Of a stretch of DNA of 26,849 nucleotides, positions 17,397 to 25,735 are shown in pieces. The notes beneath the pieces are model-generated. The model made no database searches and was not told the origin of the DNA. It saw only the letters and a list, made by a program, of their open reading frames with translations. The stretch is from Pavlovales sp. CCMP2436 (Eukaryota; Haptophyta; Pavlovophyceae; Pavlovales). Position 1 is the stretch's first letter, and each line of letters begins with the position of its first letter. A program made the translations under genes and the position numbers. The stretch lies in contig MU631586.1 of the NCBI GenBank assembly GCA_026770615.1, positions 107,901 to 134,749 of the forward strand. Direction: 5' to 3'.

Positions 17397-18120
17397 CTGG
17401 CTTGGGCGCCACCGCGCGTGCCGATGGATCTCCGGTAGTGTACCATACTTTCAACGGCACTCTCGAATACGACAGATCACAGGCGCACCATGACACTCTC
17501 TACCCCCCTACAGTCGCAGAGGGCTGGCGATCCCTGAACAACACGGTCACAAAAGAATCCGAGGATCCGATTTTAAACAACTTTCGAATAGCGACCGACA
17601 TCCCGATTGGGAAACTCACACTTGGTGAGCTCCTCGGACCGGAACTGAACTCACCATTGAATGCCACATGGAAAGCCAAACCCCAAGGCGGCCTAATCAA
17701 AAAGCTAAGGAGTCAACTTCAGACTCAACTTAACAGACCACTCGCCAACACACTTTAACTGTGCCAACCCATACAACCACGAACAGACGGAGCAACAGAT
17801 CTAGACCATGCCATTCTCTCGCCCAACCCGACAGCAGCGATTGAACGGACGATGAAGAGGAACATCCAGCTGAACGGATCATCAAGTGCACACGCAAACG
17901 AGGATCCCTGGGTCTCAGAAGCAGAGCCCTCTTCGCAAAAGAATGGGTCTCCAACTGGGAGCCAGGCCACGAACACCACATCCCACCATCTCTCCAAAAA
18001 ATCCTGACAGCCGCAACCCTCCAAGCCCTCCCACGGTTTGCTGCATCCGCATACGCCAGATCCCACACGGCACACCTGCGAAACGCTCATCTGGACAAAC
18101 ATGACAAAACACTAGGAACA
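17397..18120 (+). pseudogene. LINE copy 1: linker between RT and RNase H
   Basis: Starts GLGATARADGSPVVYHTFN after the SINE-like units and reads open to TAA near 17758 (DPILNNFRIATDIPIGKLTL ... LANTL). After 17760 the frame changes: LDHAILSPNPTAAIERTM here matches LDRAILSPDPAATIQHKI in copy 2 at about 24625, so the two copies are homologous from this point. The equivalent of copy 2's LFADVWV segment lies at 17930-17960, again shifted. No catalytic motif is recognised. In LINEs this interval usually joins the RT thumb to RNase H. Confidence 0.65.
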
Positions 18121-18690
18121 GCCCTCCCGAAAGGCTCAACAGTCACCGACGTAGCAGTCGATGGCTCCCACAAGGGGATGACAGGGAAAACAGCAGGAGG
18201 CGTCGCTTACCTCATTAATTACCCAGACGGGAGACGGGAAATACACATGACCAACCGCCATTCGTCCAGGGGACAAAGACGCTCTAGACAGCGAGCTCGC
18301 AGCTGCGAAAAAGCCTCCGCCTCAAATCCCTCCAAACACAGACGACACTCACCACCTCTTGGGACTGCCTCAACCCACTCAGGAATTTGTGGCGCTTATA
18401 CCCCAACTGCAACACAGCCACAAACACCGACTCACAACCCCAACACCAAGGCACGGAAGAAACAGCCACACCAAGCTGACAGTCACAACTCCGAAGACTC
18501 AGCGAACTCCTCACACGCACCACGCCGGCAAAACCCACATCTTCAAGCACCAGAAAGCCCACAAAGCAGACTCCTTCCTCGAGCCACTGATACAAGACCC
18601 AAGAATCAACACGGCCAGCCAAGTCTACATTATTGACAACGCGGAAACCGATGCACTCATCGCCAAGGCAAACGAGAAGGCCAATGAGAT
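18121..18690 (+). pseudogene. LINE copy 1: RNase H domain (frameshifted)
   Basis: RNase H degrades the RNA strand of the RNA-DNA hybrid after target-primed synthesis. VTDVAVDGSHKG carries the first Asp (18159-18161), and YLINYPDGRREIHMT follows. Near 18250 the frame is lost: the equivalent of copy 2's DALDSELTAATL is present only in a shifted frame near 18280-18310. Coding resumes with HIFKHQKAHKADSFL and VYIIDNAETDALIAKAN. The last part resembles the terminal A-D-x-L-A-K motif and keeps the fourth acid (Asp in TDALIAK). A 12-bp tandem duplication adds KANE here compared with copy 2. Confidence 0.75.
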
Positions 18691-19474
18691 ACAACCACCG
18701 CCCACGGCAGGAGGAGCACCAACGCCAGCCTATGACCCAGTGCATGTGACACTCAACGTCTGCGCTGACTGGGCCGTCAGACAAGTGGCAGTGAAGAACC
18801 AAACCCCCTTTCACGACCTAGGCCCATGCGCTTGGCCGCCAGCAAGGTACAGCGCCACAGATAAAGATGAGAACTTTATCGACCACACACCATCCACCAT
18901 CCGCAGGGCAGTCATAGAAGAAGCGGGAACCCAAGCTATAAACATCCATGTCAGCAAAGACCCCCGGAACCTCATCAGACGCACACAAAAGCATGCCATC
19001 CGCCTAAGGGACCGAACCGACCTCTGGATAAAGAAGTCAACCGCCTCCTTAAGACCACCCATATGGGGAAACTCAGAGGCTACCCAACGCACATACGTCC
19101 GATACATGACAGGCACCGCGAATTACAACACCGAACGGGCAAGAGATGAACCAAAGCTCCTCGACATTACCCTCTACGAAGGTGGCCCTAAACTTAGCAC
19201 CAAATGCCCCTTCTGCATCATGAAAAGCCTGAACCCAGCGAACGATACGGACTCAGTCGATCATATCATAAAACATTGCCCAGCAACCGCCGGCCAACGT
19301 GACCTTCGACGAACCGTAATCATGAAAAAACTCGGAATACTCGGCACCAACTTGGAATTACGCGCCATCGCCGACTCTGCACTCAGCCACCCGGACGCGC
19401 ACGCCGGGAGCGTCTCGATACAGACCCAGGAGCTAGTCGAGGAATGCCTCAAAATGAACCCAACCTGGGAGTAA
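18691..19474 (+). pseudogene. LINE copy 1: C-terminal region with CCHC zinc motif
   Basis: The frame is open for over 1 kb (18359-19474). After RNase H it encodes VHVTLNVCADWAVRQVAV, FHDLGPCAWPPARYSATD, RRTQKHAIRLRDRTDLW, then CPFC and, 18 residues later, HIIKHCP. This C-x2-C-x(n)-H-x4-C arrangement (19204-19283) is the zinc-binding motif found after the RT in many LINEs and thought to bind nucleic acid. It ends ECLKMNPTWE-TAA. Copy 2 (24970-26097) encodes the same region at about 80% nucleotide identity over the stretch I compared by eye. Confidence 0.8.
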
Positions 19475-19486
19475 AAGACGGGCACC

Positions 19487-20516
19487 ATGCAAGGGGTCCT
19501 TCTAGCAGCCACTGAAGCTTTAAACGCCGAAAGAACCAAGCTCATTAAGGGCGATGAGCCCATAAACGACCCTGATGACCAAGAGGACACGGAAATCGAC
19601 CCTTTCACACCACTAACCCAACCACCGCAGAGCAACAACTTGGCAAGCACCCACGATGTCGGCGCGTTCGCAGCCGTTCTCAGATGCCGCCATCAACAAT
19701 GCACAGACACTCAACAAAAACAGAAGAAAGCCAGACGGGCTGCACAGGGGCGGAATTTCAACCCTCCAAACCCCCCCAAACGACCTCGCACAAAAAAGGG
19801 TACAGGCATACCCAACCCCCCAACAGGAAATGGAGCCAGAAGCAGCACACTAACCAACAACACTCCAACAGAAGATAGAGTCGGAAGCAACACACTAACC
19901 GTCGACAACCCCTCGAAACGCCCACGCGTTCAAAAGGACCGCCATGGGAAACTAAAGCCAACCATCAAATGGACACCAGCGAGAGCCTGGGAATTCGAAA
20001 ATCTCTACGCTACCGTAAACCTCATGGACATGAACGTTGTGGGTGACGGGAACTATTTCCTCTACGCAGCCATGGGAATCAACGGCAGCGATGCAAGTCA
20101 CAAACAAGCAGCAGCGAACCTCCGCGAACGAGCCATAGCTCACGCCCGGGCGCTACCCGAAACCGTCCAGAACCACTTGGACCTCAGACCTCCCGAAGAA
20201 GACCCAACAGATCCCTGTGGCAACAGCACCGCTCCCATGTAGTGGATGGCATACCAGGCAAAGGAAGACGGTTGGATACACAACAACATGTTCTACAGCA
20301 TAGCAACCATCCTACGGATCGACATGGCAATCTAGCCATTCACAAGCAAGTGGGAATAGACGTGACCTCATCCTTATTTATTCATATGGCAGGCCCAGAC
20401 CCCAACCTACCTCACCCAGCCCATCCACTACCAAATCAACTTTTAAGTGTCCAATGGGCGCCACCAGCAGCACCAAGACCAGGGGCACGCAGGCTCCGAC
20501 AGCATTCACTAGTTAC
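19487..20516 (+). pseudogene. LINE copy 1: OTU-like cysteine protease domain, N-terminal part (Cys to Tyr)
   Basis: After the CCHC frame ends, a new frame starts MQGVLLAATEALNAERTKL, runs through a basic low-complexity linker with KRPRTKKGT and KRPRVQKDRH (possible nuclear localisation signals), and reaches NVVGDGNYFLYAAMGI. This matches the OTU signature G-D-G-N-C-L-(F/Y)-x-A, but the catalytic Cys is Tyr (TAT at 20054-20056). Next NLRERAIAHARAL fits the helix after it. After TAG at 20240, another frame gives WIHNNMFYSIATILRIDMAI, the usual W......l..lA..l...I block, then a second TAG. OTU enzymes cleave ubiquitin chains; such domains are known in some retroelements. Relic, inactive as seen. 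Confidence 0.75.
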
Positions 20517-20691
20517 GATATTCAAAACCCCATCGCTTCCCAGCGATACGTCACCGCTGGGATCACCAATGGACTCGCTTGCTCGCGCACTGTCGGGCGG
20601 CCCCGCGTTCCGCAGCGACTCCAGCGCTTTGTTTTCGGTTTCCTCATCATCCACCACTTCTACCAGCTCCCCACTTCGGCGTAGCGCGTAG
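20517..20691 (+). CDS. C-terminal fragment of an unrecognised ORF in insert 2
   Basis: From the insertion boundary the frame reads TPSLPSDTSPLGSPMDSLAR, then SALFSVSSSSTTSTSSPLRR and TAG near 20689. It is Ser/Pro-rich and low complexity, like the tail of a retroelement ORF. The frame is fused by chance to the LINE frame upstream, so it has no start of its own. No function can be assigned. The following 46 bases are non-coding and lead to the tail motif at 20738-20772. Confidence 0.35.
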
Positions 20692-20773
20692 GAGCCTGCG
20701 TCGGAGCGCTAAGATCAGCCTGACTTGAACTTGAAACGTACCGCCAGCCCGAACTCCCCTACATGAATATATT

Positions 20774-20818
20774 TAGCGGCTCAGCATGGTTCAACAGGTG
20801 TTGTTCACTCACTGAATT
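20774..20818 (+). repeat. Palindrome-family arm, first part
   Basis: AGCGGCTCAGCATGGTTCAA and the following ACAGGTGTTGTTCACTCACTG match the right arm of the palindrome at 10165-10484 almost exactly. The arm stops at the left end of the TIR transposon and resumes at 23412. Confidence 0.85.
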
Positions 20819-20868
20819 GGGTCGAAATCCGAATTAGTGGCGCGATTCCGCACTGGGGAGGGGGAAAA

Positions 20869-20966
20869 GCGCCCATATTGTCAATTTTTCTTTTTTTAAA
20901 AAAAGTTTAATTATTAAAATTTAAGTATTAAAATAAACTATGCAATTTAGTATTTAATTAATTATG
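20869..20966. other. AT-rich subterminal stretch of the TIR transposon
   Basis: About 100 bases of nearly pure A/T, including TTTTTTTAAAAAAA and TATTTAATTAATTA, between the inverted repeat and the end of the gene. It holds no ORF. It contrasts sharply with the GC-rich gene next to it and may be a 3' untranslated or transposase-recognition region. Confidence 0.6.
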
Positions 20967-20985
20967 ACAGTCAGACTCGGAGAAG

Positions 20986-21181
20986 TCAGTCGGCCGGGCA
21001 CGGCAGCAGCACTTGCGTGCCGTGGGCGGCCTTCACGGCGGGCTGCGAGCAGGTGCCGCACGCGCACTCGCCCGCCAGCTCGGCGCGCTGCCGCCATACT
21101 TGCCGAGATTTGTTGAAGATGGGGAGGTTGTGGTGAACGGCCGAGCAGATCTTACAATCACACTCAGCCGATCGACGCGGC
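20986..21181 (-). pseudogene. TIR transposon protein: Cys-rich C-terminal end
   Basis: Just past the stop at 21182 the neighbouring frame reads AECDCKICSAVHHN, then RQVWRQRAELAGECACGTC and ends at a TGA (20986-20988). The pattern C-x-C-x2-C with His, then C-x-C-x2-C, is a likely zinc-binding unit. Its position after the GIKLLVKARC segment suggests it is the natural end of the protein, lost through a one-base shift near 21180. Comparable Cys-rich tails follow WWHSDE-like segments in uncharacterised proteins I recall from other eukaryotes; I cannot confirm this here. Confidence 0.5.
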
Positions 21182-22450
21182 TTAATGGCAGCGCGCCTTT
21201 ACCAGCAGCTTGATGCCGACCGCGACGCCGCCCGGCCGCTTGGCCGTCTTGGTCGCTTCGGCGAGCATCCTTGCCTGCGGAGATTCCCGAAATGCGGTGA
21301 GCACGTCCTTGTTGCTGCCGTTCTGCGCGCGCCGCCAGTGGATGCAGTAGGAGCGCGTCTCCTCCTCGCCACGAGCAGAGTCGCCACCTGCCACCGCGCC
21401 GCCTGCCGCCACGCCGCCTGCGCCGCCCGCCCCGCCGCCGCCCTCGGTCACTGGCGCGGATACTGGGGCCGACACGCGAGCCGCCGCGCGCCGTGCCGCG
21501 CCGAGGCGGCTGCGGCGGTCGCCGGAGGGGTACACTCGGATAGGCTCACTGTTCTGGTTGTCCTCGGTGGAGCCCTCGTCCGAATGCCACCATTCGCCGA
21601 TGAGCCGCAGGTCGACGCGGTCTTGGTGGGGGCTGTACTGCAGCTGGACCCAGCCCTTGCCGTGCTCCCCAAGCCCAGCTCGCACCGCGACGCCCTTCTT
21701 GATGATTCGGTGGTGGACGCCGAGGATACGCGCAGCCGACGCGCCGCCGCGGCCGTCGATGAGACCCGCGGGCATGAGCGCGGCAATCGCCGCCCAGAAC
21801 GCGTTCATGTCGTCCTCCGAGCGGCGGCCCTTGGTCCCCATGATGTCGCCGAAGAAGCGCTTGGCTGCGGTGAGCAGGTTGGCGGCCGTCTTCTCGTCGT
21901 TCTTCTCGGCGCGGCTCTGCGCTGCCCCGCCGGGCATGAGCTGCTTGACCTCGGGCGTGTCGAGGAGGCGCTTGAGCACGTTGGCGGTGAGGCTCCAGCT
22001 GCCGAGCGAGAAGAAGTCCGTGCGCATCTTTTGGGCGCGCTTCTTGGCGAGCTCCGCCTCGCGCTTGGCGAGCTTCGCGTCCTGATCGGGGCCGAGCTCC
22101 GACCGCTTGGCCTGCGAGCGTGCAGCGAGACCCCGCGCCTCCGCGGTCTTTCCCGAATTCTGGAGCATGATGATCTCCTTAGGCGTTCGGCGCAGCTCCT
22201 GGCCAGCCACAACTGGTGCGGTGGCAGGTGGCAGCTCAGCGCCTGGCCGCGCCGCGCCGTCGCTCGCGTTACGCGCTGCGTCACCCGCAGAGCTGCCACG
22301 TGCCACCGCGCCGTCTGCCGCCGTGCCACCTGCCGCCGTCATCTCGCCGCCTGCCGCCGTCATCTCGCCGCCTGCCGCCGTCATCTCGCCGCCTGCCGCC
22401 TCGCGCTGCGGCGCACCGCTTGCCGCCGCGCCGCCTGCCGCCGTCCTCTA
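21182..22450 (-). pseudogene. TIR transposon protein: central region (EWWHSDE)
   Basis: The frame is open from a TAG near 22450 to TAA at 21182. It begins with an MTAAGGE repeat (three 21-bp units), then a charged coiled-coil candidate (DAKLAKREAELAKKRAQKM), VLKRLLDTPEVKQLMPGG, FFGDIMGTKGRRSEDD, and ASAARILGVHHRIIKKGV, which has helix-turn-helix character. DLRLIGEWWHSDEGS follows, then an Ala/Gly linker and ETRSYCIHWRRAQN ... GIKLLVKARC. No DDE triad is obvious to me. The organisation suggests a DNA-binding transposon protein, possibly the transposase or its partner. Function is inferred only from its place between inverted repeats. Confidence 0.55.
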
Positions 22451-23063
22451 GACGCCTGCCGACGCACCGCATTCGCCAACGGCTCGCGGTGGAACCGGCA
22501 ACCGCGGACTCAGCGACCGTCTCTTCGTCATCGATGCGCTCGGCGAAGGCGATCTGCAGCGCCTCGATGACACCCTCGACATCCTCGGGTGATCGCCTGA
22601 GGAGCGCGGAGAAGTGCGGCCGGACCGATGCGACGAAGACATACAGCTCCTCGTAAGAGCAGTCGCGCGTGCTCGCGTGCCGCCCGTCGTCAACCCGGGT
22701 CCGCTCGTAAGGAGTCCACCCTTTGCTCGGACTGAAGGGAGCATCACGCTCGCCTTTGCGAGAGCGCTTGGACTGCCGCTGCCCAGCGTCGAAGTCGGAG
22801 TCGACGACGGGCGCATCGGCAGCGACGGGCTCGGTGGCGGGCGCAGCCGCTGCGGTGCGGAGCGAGAGCACTATGGCACTTACGAGATCTTCGACGTGGC
22901 CGAAGGGCGTGCCGTGGACATCGATGGTGCGGATGGTGTACCTCTGGACCCTGCCGGTGGACTCCGCCGACGGGACGAAGATGTGGACATGCTTCGCCCC
23001 TGCGCGCTTATAGCGAACGCCGTCGACGTTGCCCTTATCGGCGGTGCCTCTCGAAGGCGCCAT
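22281..23063 (-). pseudogene. TIR transposon protein: N-terminal region
   Basis: Starts MAPSRGTADKGNVDGVRYKR, followed by HVHIFVPSAESTGRVQRYTI and TIDVHGTPFGHVEDLVSAIV, which look like small beta strands. It continues with a basic segment (QSKRSRKGERD) that may be a nuclear signal, and CSYEELYVFVASVRPHFSAL with SPEDVEGVIEALQIAFAERI, a helical pair. Past about 22450 the frame becomes Arg/Gly-rich as it reads the GCCGCCTGCCGCC repeats out of frame, while the next ORF starts there in another frame. The two ORFs are most likely one gene with a slip in the repeat. No known domain recognised. Confidence 0.5.
22325..22400. repeat. 21-bp tandem repeat, about 3.5 copies
   Basis: The unit GCCGCCTGCCGCCGTCATCTC is repeated directly, with shorter GCCGCC variants on both sides. 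It encodes TAAGGEM repeats on the - strand. Such a tract is prone to slippage, and the frame change between the two transposon ORFs falls in or beside it. Confidence 0.85.
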
Positions 23064-23206
23064 GCCACACGCCGATCACTTGCCACGCGCCGGGATCAGA
23101 GACGTGCCATTGCAACAGATTCAAAATAACGACTTCTAATATAATTTCCGATTCTTCGCGTTCGGAAGCGAAGAGAAAGTCGTGGTTCCCGAGGTGGTAC
23201 CGAAAA

Positions 23207-23314
23207 GTTAGTTGCAGATTCGTGAATGGGCCGCCCCATTCACGAATCTGCAACTAACTGCCCCATTCACGAATCTGCAACTAACTGCCCCATTTACGAA
23301 TCTGCAACTAACTT
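23207..23314. repeat. 27-bp repeats: three direct plus one inverted copy
   Basis: Three direct units (23234-23260, 23261-23287, 23288-23314) begin CCCCATTCACGAATCTGCAA and continue CTAACTG. One inverted copy (23207-23230) sits directly to the left, giving a 24-bp stem with a 3-base loop. The flanking GGTACC motifs (GGTGGTACCG and CGGTACCATC) extend the symmetry outside the array to about 40 bases. It lies between the gene start and the right inverted repeat of the transposon, where transposase-binding repeats are often found. Confidence 0.88.
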
Positions 23315-23411
23315 CGCGGTACCATCTCCGGTTCCGGAGTTGCTCCGATGGAGTTTCACCGGACTTTTTTTGAAATTCCCCCCGGACTGGCCACTAATTC
23401 GGATTTCACCC

Positions 23412-23516
23412 ACTTGGTCGACGTCAGACGTTAGTCCTGGCAGCAGGGATGGTGGTGGTAAAGGTGAGGTTGGTGGTGAACCGTAGCAATTGCCACAGGT
23501 TCCCCCCCCCTCCCCC
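23412..23516 (+). repeat. Palindrome-family arm, second part
   Basis: ACTTGGTCGACGTCAGACG through GGTGAACCGTAGCAATTGCC and the C run matches the right arm of the 10165-10484 palindrome, with a few substitutions (for example AAAGGTGAGG for AGAGGTGAGG). It ends in a longer C-rich tract and ACAC before the CACTAGTTAC target copy. Confidence 0.88.
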
Positions 23517-23530
23517 CACACACTAGTTAC

Positions 23531-23657
23531 ACTGATAAACACACCCAGACAAACAGACCTCGGACCCACGCCCATTCGCGTGATACACAGCAACATCGGC
23601 TCACACTACAGAGGAACCAAACCACTTATCCCAGGCCAACAACCGCAACCACCTTAA
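23531..23657 (+). pseudogene. LINE copy 1: end of the OTU-like domain
   Basis: The LINE frame that reads QHSLVT at 20516 continues here as LINTPRQTDLGPTPIRVIHS, then NIGSHYRGTKPLIPG and TAA at 23655-23657. The H-Y pair at 23604-23609 fits the OTU catalytic His motif, which in the family comes near the domain end after a strand with the pattern P-I-x-V/L. This shows that insert 2 cut the OTU domain between its Cys and His halves. It also marks the LINE ORF end. Confidence 0.7.
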
Positions 23658-24480
23658 ATGAGGAGAGAGTTTCTTAAGATAAGTGGAGGATTATTGAGTC
23701 ACCCCGCCGCCTAGGACTAGACCAGGGGCGGGAGATTACCGCCCCCGGCGGTTAGGCGAGCTGCGCATTAGCTCACGTCGTTCTAATTTTATACGGTTAT
23801 TTGTCGGCGCGGCTCCTATAAACAAAGTTTAAGACTTTTAAAATCATGCTGATTAAAAAAACCTTAAAAACCCGAAACCCGGATCGCTAAAGGTCAAACC
23901 CCCTGGTGAAACCCCATCAGCACCAAACTCGACCCGTGAAGGACGCGGGTATCGCACACAGCCCCGCGAGGCCTGAAGAGGGGCGGGCGGGCAGGGCGCA
24001 GCTTCCGCACGCCCTCTTCCACTCGCAACCCGCCACCGCGTGCCCCGCCAGCGCCGCCACGCGCAGCTCGACGAAGCGCTATGGGCAGACGAAGCGGCGG
24101 CTCGAGCGACGCCATGCGCACAGCTCGAGCGATAGGCGGCTCGACGTGCGGCTCGACGACGGGCAGCTCGGCGGGAAGCTTGGCCAGCGCCGCCACGCAC
24201 AGCTCGACGCAGGGCTCGACGGCGGAAGACAAAGCACTCGAGCGACGGCGCGCAGGCCGCAGCTCGTGGCAGCTTGACGAAGTGGCTCGAGCGACGCCAT
24301 GCGCACCGCGATGCGCGGCTTGACGTGCAGCTCGACGACGGGCAGCTTTACGGGCAGCTCGACCAGCTCGTCGGCGGCGGCGCGTTGATGAAGGGCTTTT
24401 GAGAAAGTAATTGACAACAGTAGTAACTGACAACCGACAAAAAAATTATACTTTTTAAATTTTAACGAACAGAAACTGAG
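23658..24480. other. Unassigned region between the two LINE copies
   Basis: No gene can be supported here. The first part may be the LINE 3' untranslated region. GGGGCGG and CCGCCCC around GAGATTA (23725-23745) form a GC-rich hairpin. AT-rich stretches lie at 23810-23870 and 24415-24475, on either side of a very GC-rich block (23940-24395). Symmetry of AT-GC-AT suggests an inserted element, but I find no inverted repeats or target duplication. GAGTCACCCCG (23695) and GAGTCGAGGATACCCCG (24478) are weakly alike. Confidence 0.5.
23960..24395. repeat. Degenerate internal repeat rich in CAGCTCGACG
   Basis: Variants of GGCAGCTCGACGACG recur many times. One longer segment is duplicated: GGCTCGAGCGACGCCATGCG through CTCGACGACGGGCAGCT occurs at about 24101-24161 and again, with changes, at 24283-24345. 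On the - strand both copies encode similar peptides, LPAELPVVEPHVEPPIARAV and LPVKLPVVELHVKPRIAV, each followed by RMASLEP. The reading is interrupted, so a gene is not supported, but keeping the peptide in both copies is suggestive. Confidence 0.65.
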
Positions 24481-24609
24481 TCGAGGATACCCCGCTCGCC
24501 CTTCACCCCGCAGCCCCTCATCCCGTACCTCACCAAACCAACAGCTTGGAACCTGCTCACAAATCTGTAGCTACTCAAAAACCTGTTCACCAGCCCCAGG
24601 TCCGTAGGA

Positions 24610-25735
24610 TCCTTGAAATGGAACTAGACCGTGCTATACTCTCGCCCGACCCGGCAGCCACGATCCAACACAAGATCGACTCGCACATTCACCAATGCGC
24701 CATAGCAAATTCCTACAAAGACTCACTTTTCCACCAAAGCAGAGCACTCTTCGCAGACGTCTGGGTGGCCTACTGGCATCACAACGGGGACAAAGACGAA
24801 AACATCTCGCCAGCTCTCCAAAACCTTTTGACAAGCGCAGCACTCCAGGCCCCTGCCCCGGTTTGCTGCATCTATAGGCGCCAGGCCCCATACCGCACAT
24901 TTCCGGAACGCACATCTGCAAAAACATTACAAACCACTCGGAACAGACCCTCCTCAAAGCGCTCACGTAACTGACGTAGCAGTCGATGGCTCCCACAAGG
25001 AAAGAACCCTCGAAATCCCAGCTCGAACAGCAGGAGAAGTTCCCTATCTAGTGAACTATACAGACGGCAGACGGGAGATACACATGACTATCGCCATCCG
25101 AACGGGGGACAAAGACGCACTAGACAGCGAACTTACAGCTGCGACACTCAGCCTCCGACTAAAATCCCTCCACAAACAGACAACACTCACTACATCGTGG
25201 GACTGCCTAAACCCCCTGAAGCACCCGTGGCGCTCAAATCCAATTTGCAAACCAGCCACCGACGCTGATACACAAACCCACCACCACTCCGCAGACGAGA
25301 TAGCCACACTAAGCCGACAGTCACAACTCCGAAGGCTCAGAGAACTCCTCACACGCAATACCGACACCGGCCAAACTCACACTTTCAAGCATCAAAAAGC
25401 ACACAAATACAACACCTTCCTCAGACCATTGATAGTAAACCCAACAGTAGACGCAACCAACCAAGTCTACATCATCGACAACGAGGGAACCAATGCTCTC
25501 ATTGCCAAGGCAAACGAGATACAACGAGCACCCACAGCAGGGGGAGCACCAACTCTATCTTATGACGCAGTGCATGTGACACTAAACGTATGCGCTGACT
25601 GGGCCACGAGACAAGTCGCAGTAGGGGGCAAAATCCCTTTCCACGATCTAGGCCCATGCGCATGCCCCCCAGCAAAGTACAGTGCCACCGATAAGGATGG
25701 AAGTTTCATCGACCACACACTATCCACCATCTGAC
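24610..25735 (+). pseudogene. LINE copy 2: linker and RNase H
   Basis: The first frame reads MELDRAILSPDPAATIQHKI, then SLFHQSRALFADVWVAYWHH and ISPALQNLLTSAALQ; it then shifts near 24865. RNase H opens with VAVDGSHK (about 24979) and is readable to 25735: VNYTDGRREIHM, ALDSELTAATLSLR (catalytic Glu), TTSWDCLNPL (candidate third Asp), HTFKHQKAHK and VYIIDNEGTNALIAKANEI. This copy preserves the RNase H core that is frameshifted in copy 1, but the final acid is Asn (NALIAK) where copy 1 has Asp. The frame ends at TGA near 25732. Confidence 0.8.

Larger units (their letters stand above)
20819..23411 (-). mobile_element. TIR DNA transposon, about 2.6 kb
   Basis: The left end reads GGGTC then GAAATCCGAATTAGTGGC; the right end in reverse reads GGGT then the same 18 bases. 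These inverted ends interrupt a palindrome arm that is continuous elsewhere, which proves insertion. The target duplication is AATT/ACTT (4 bp) or AATTGG/ACTTGG (6 bp) depending on where the end is placed, each with one mismatch. Inside, on the - strand, lies one broken gene with a Cys-rich C-terminus. Subterminal regions are AT-rich on the left (20870-20965) and hold hairpin-forming 27-bp repeats on the right (23207-23314). I cannot place the superfamily. Confidence 0.8.
20517..23520 (+). mobile_element. Insert 2: composite element in the LINE OTU region
   Basis: CACTAGTTAC occurs at both edges (20507-20516 and 23521-23530), a 10-bp target duplication that fixes the boundaries. The left part (20517-20772) is GC-rich with an ORF end and an AT-rich tail. 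Then comes one arm of the palindrome family (20774-20818), interrupted by the TIR transposon, with the rest of the arm at 23412-23516 ending in a C-rich run. Without the transposon the insert is about 410 bp. A long target duplication and truncated coding suggest retrotransposition. The GC-rich tail is the same as at the right end of insert 1. Confidence 0.8.
158..23657 (+). mobile_element. LINE-like non-LTR retrotransposon, copy 1, split by seven insertions
   Basis: Pieces of one element lie collinear on the + strand: APE endonuclease, RT, RNase H, a CCHC zinc motif and an OTU-like domain. The pieces (158-1386, 1823-2408, 2576-2777, 9146-9468, 10490-10967, 16727-17142, 17397-20516, 23531-23657) total roughly 6.5 kb, a normal LINE size. 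At the solo LTR, the MITE and both copia insertions, removing the insert and one target copy rejoins codons in frame. For example GDPLDL (to 2777) continues into TNYRGIAL (from 9146), and DQVTY continues into LGISMG across the second copia. The sense strand is rich in A and C, unlike the insertions. Many stops and frameshifts make it a dead copy. Confidence 0.85.

Noticed and set aside
21185..22570. 461-codon ORF on the + strand
   Set aside because: It is the antisense of the TIR transposon gene in a GC-rich region, with an Arg/Ala-rich composition and no recognisable motif. The - strand reading has a believable domain pattern.
23207..23314. CRISPR-like array
   Set aside because: The 27-bp units are directly adjacent without spacers, include an inverted copy and lie inside a eukaryotic DNA transposon.
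23906..24433. Coding gene in the GC-rich block on either strand
   Set aside because: Several overlapping ORFs exist in most frames because the block is GC-rich and repetitive. None has a domain or a better start than the others.
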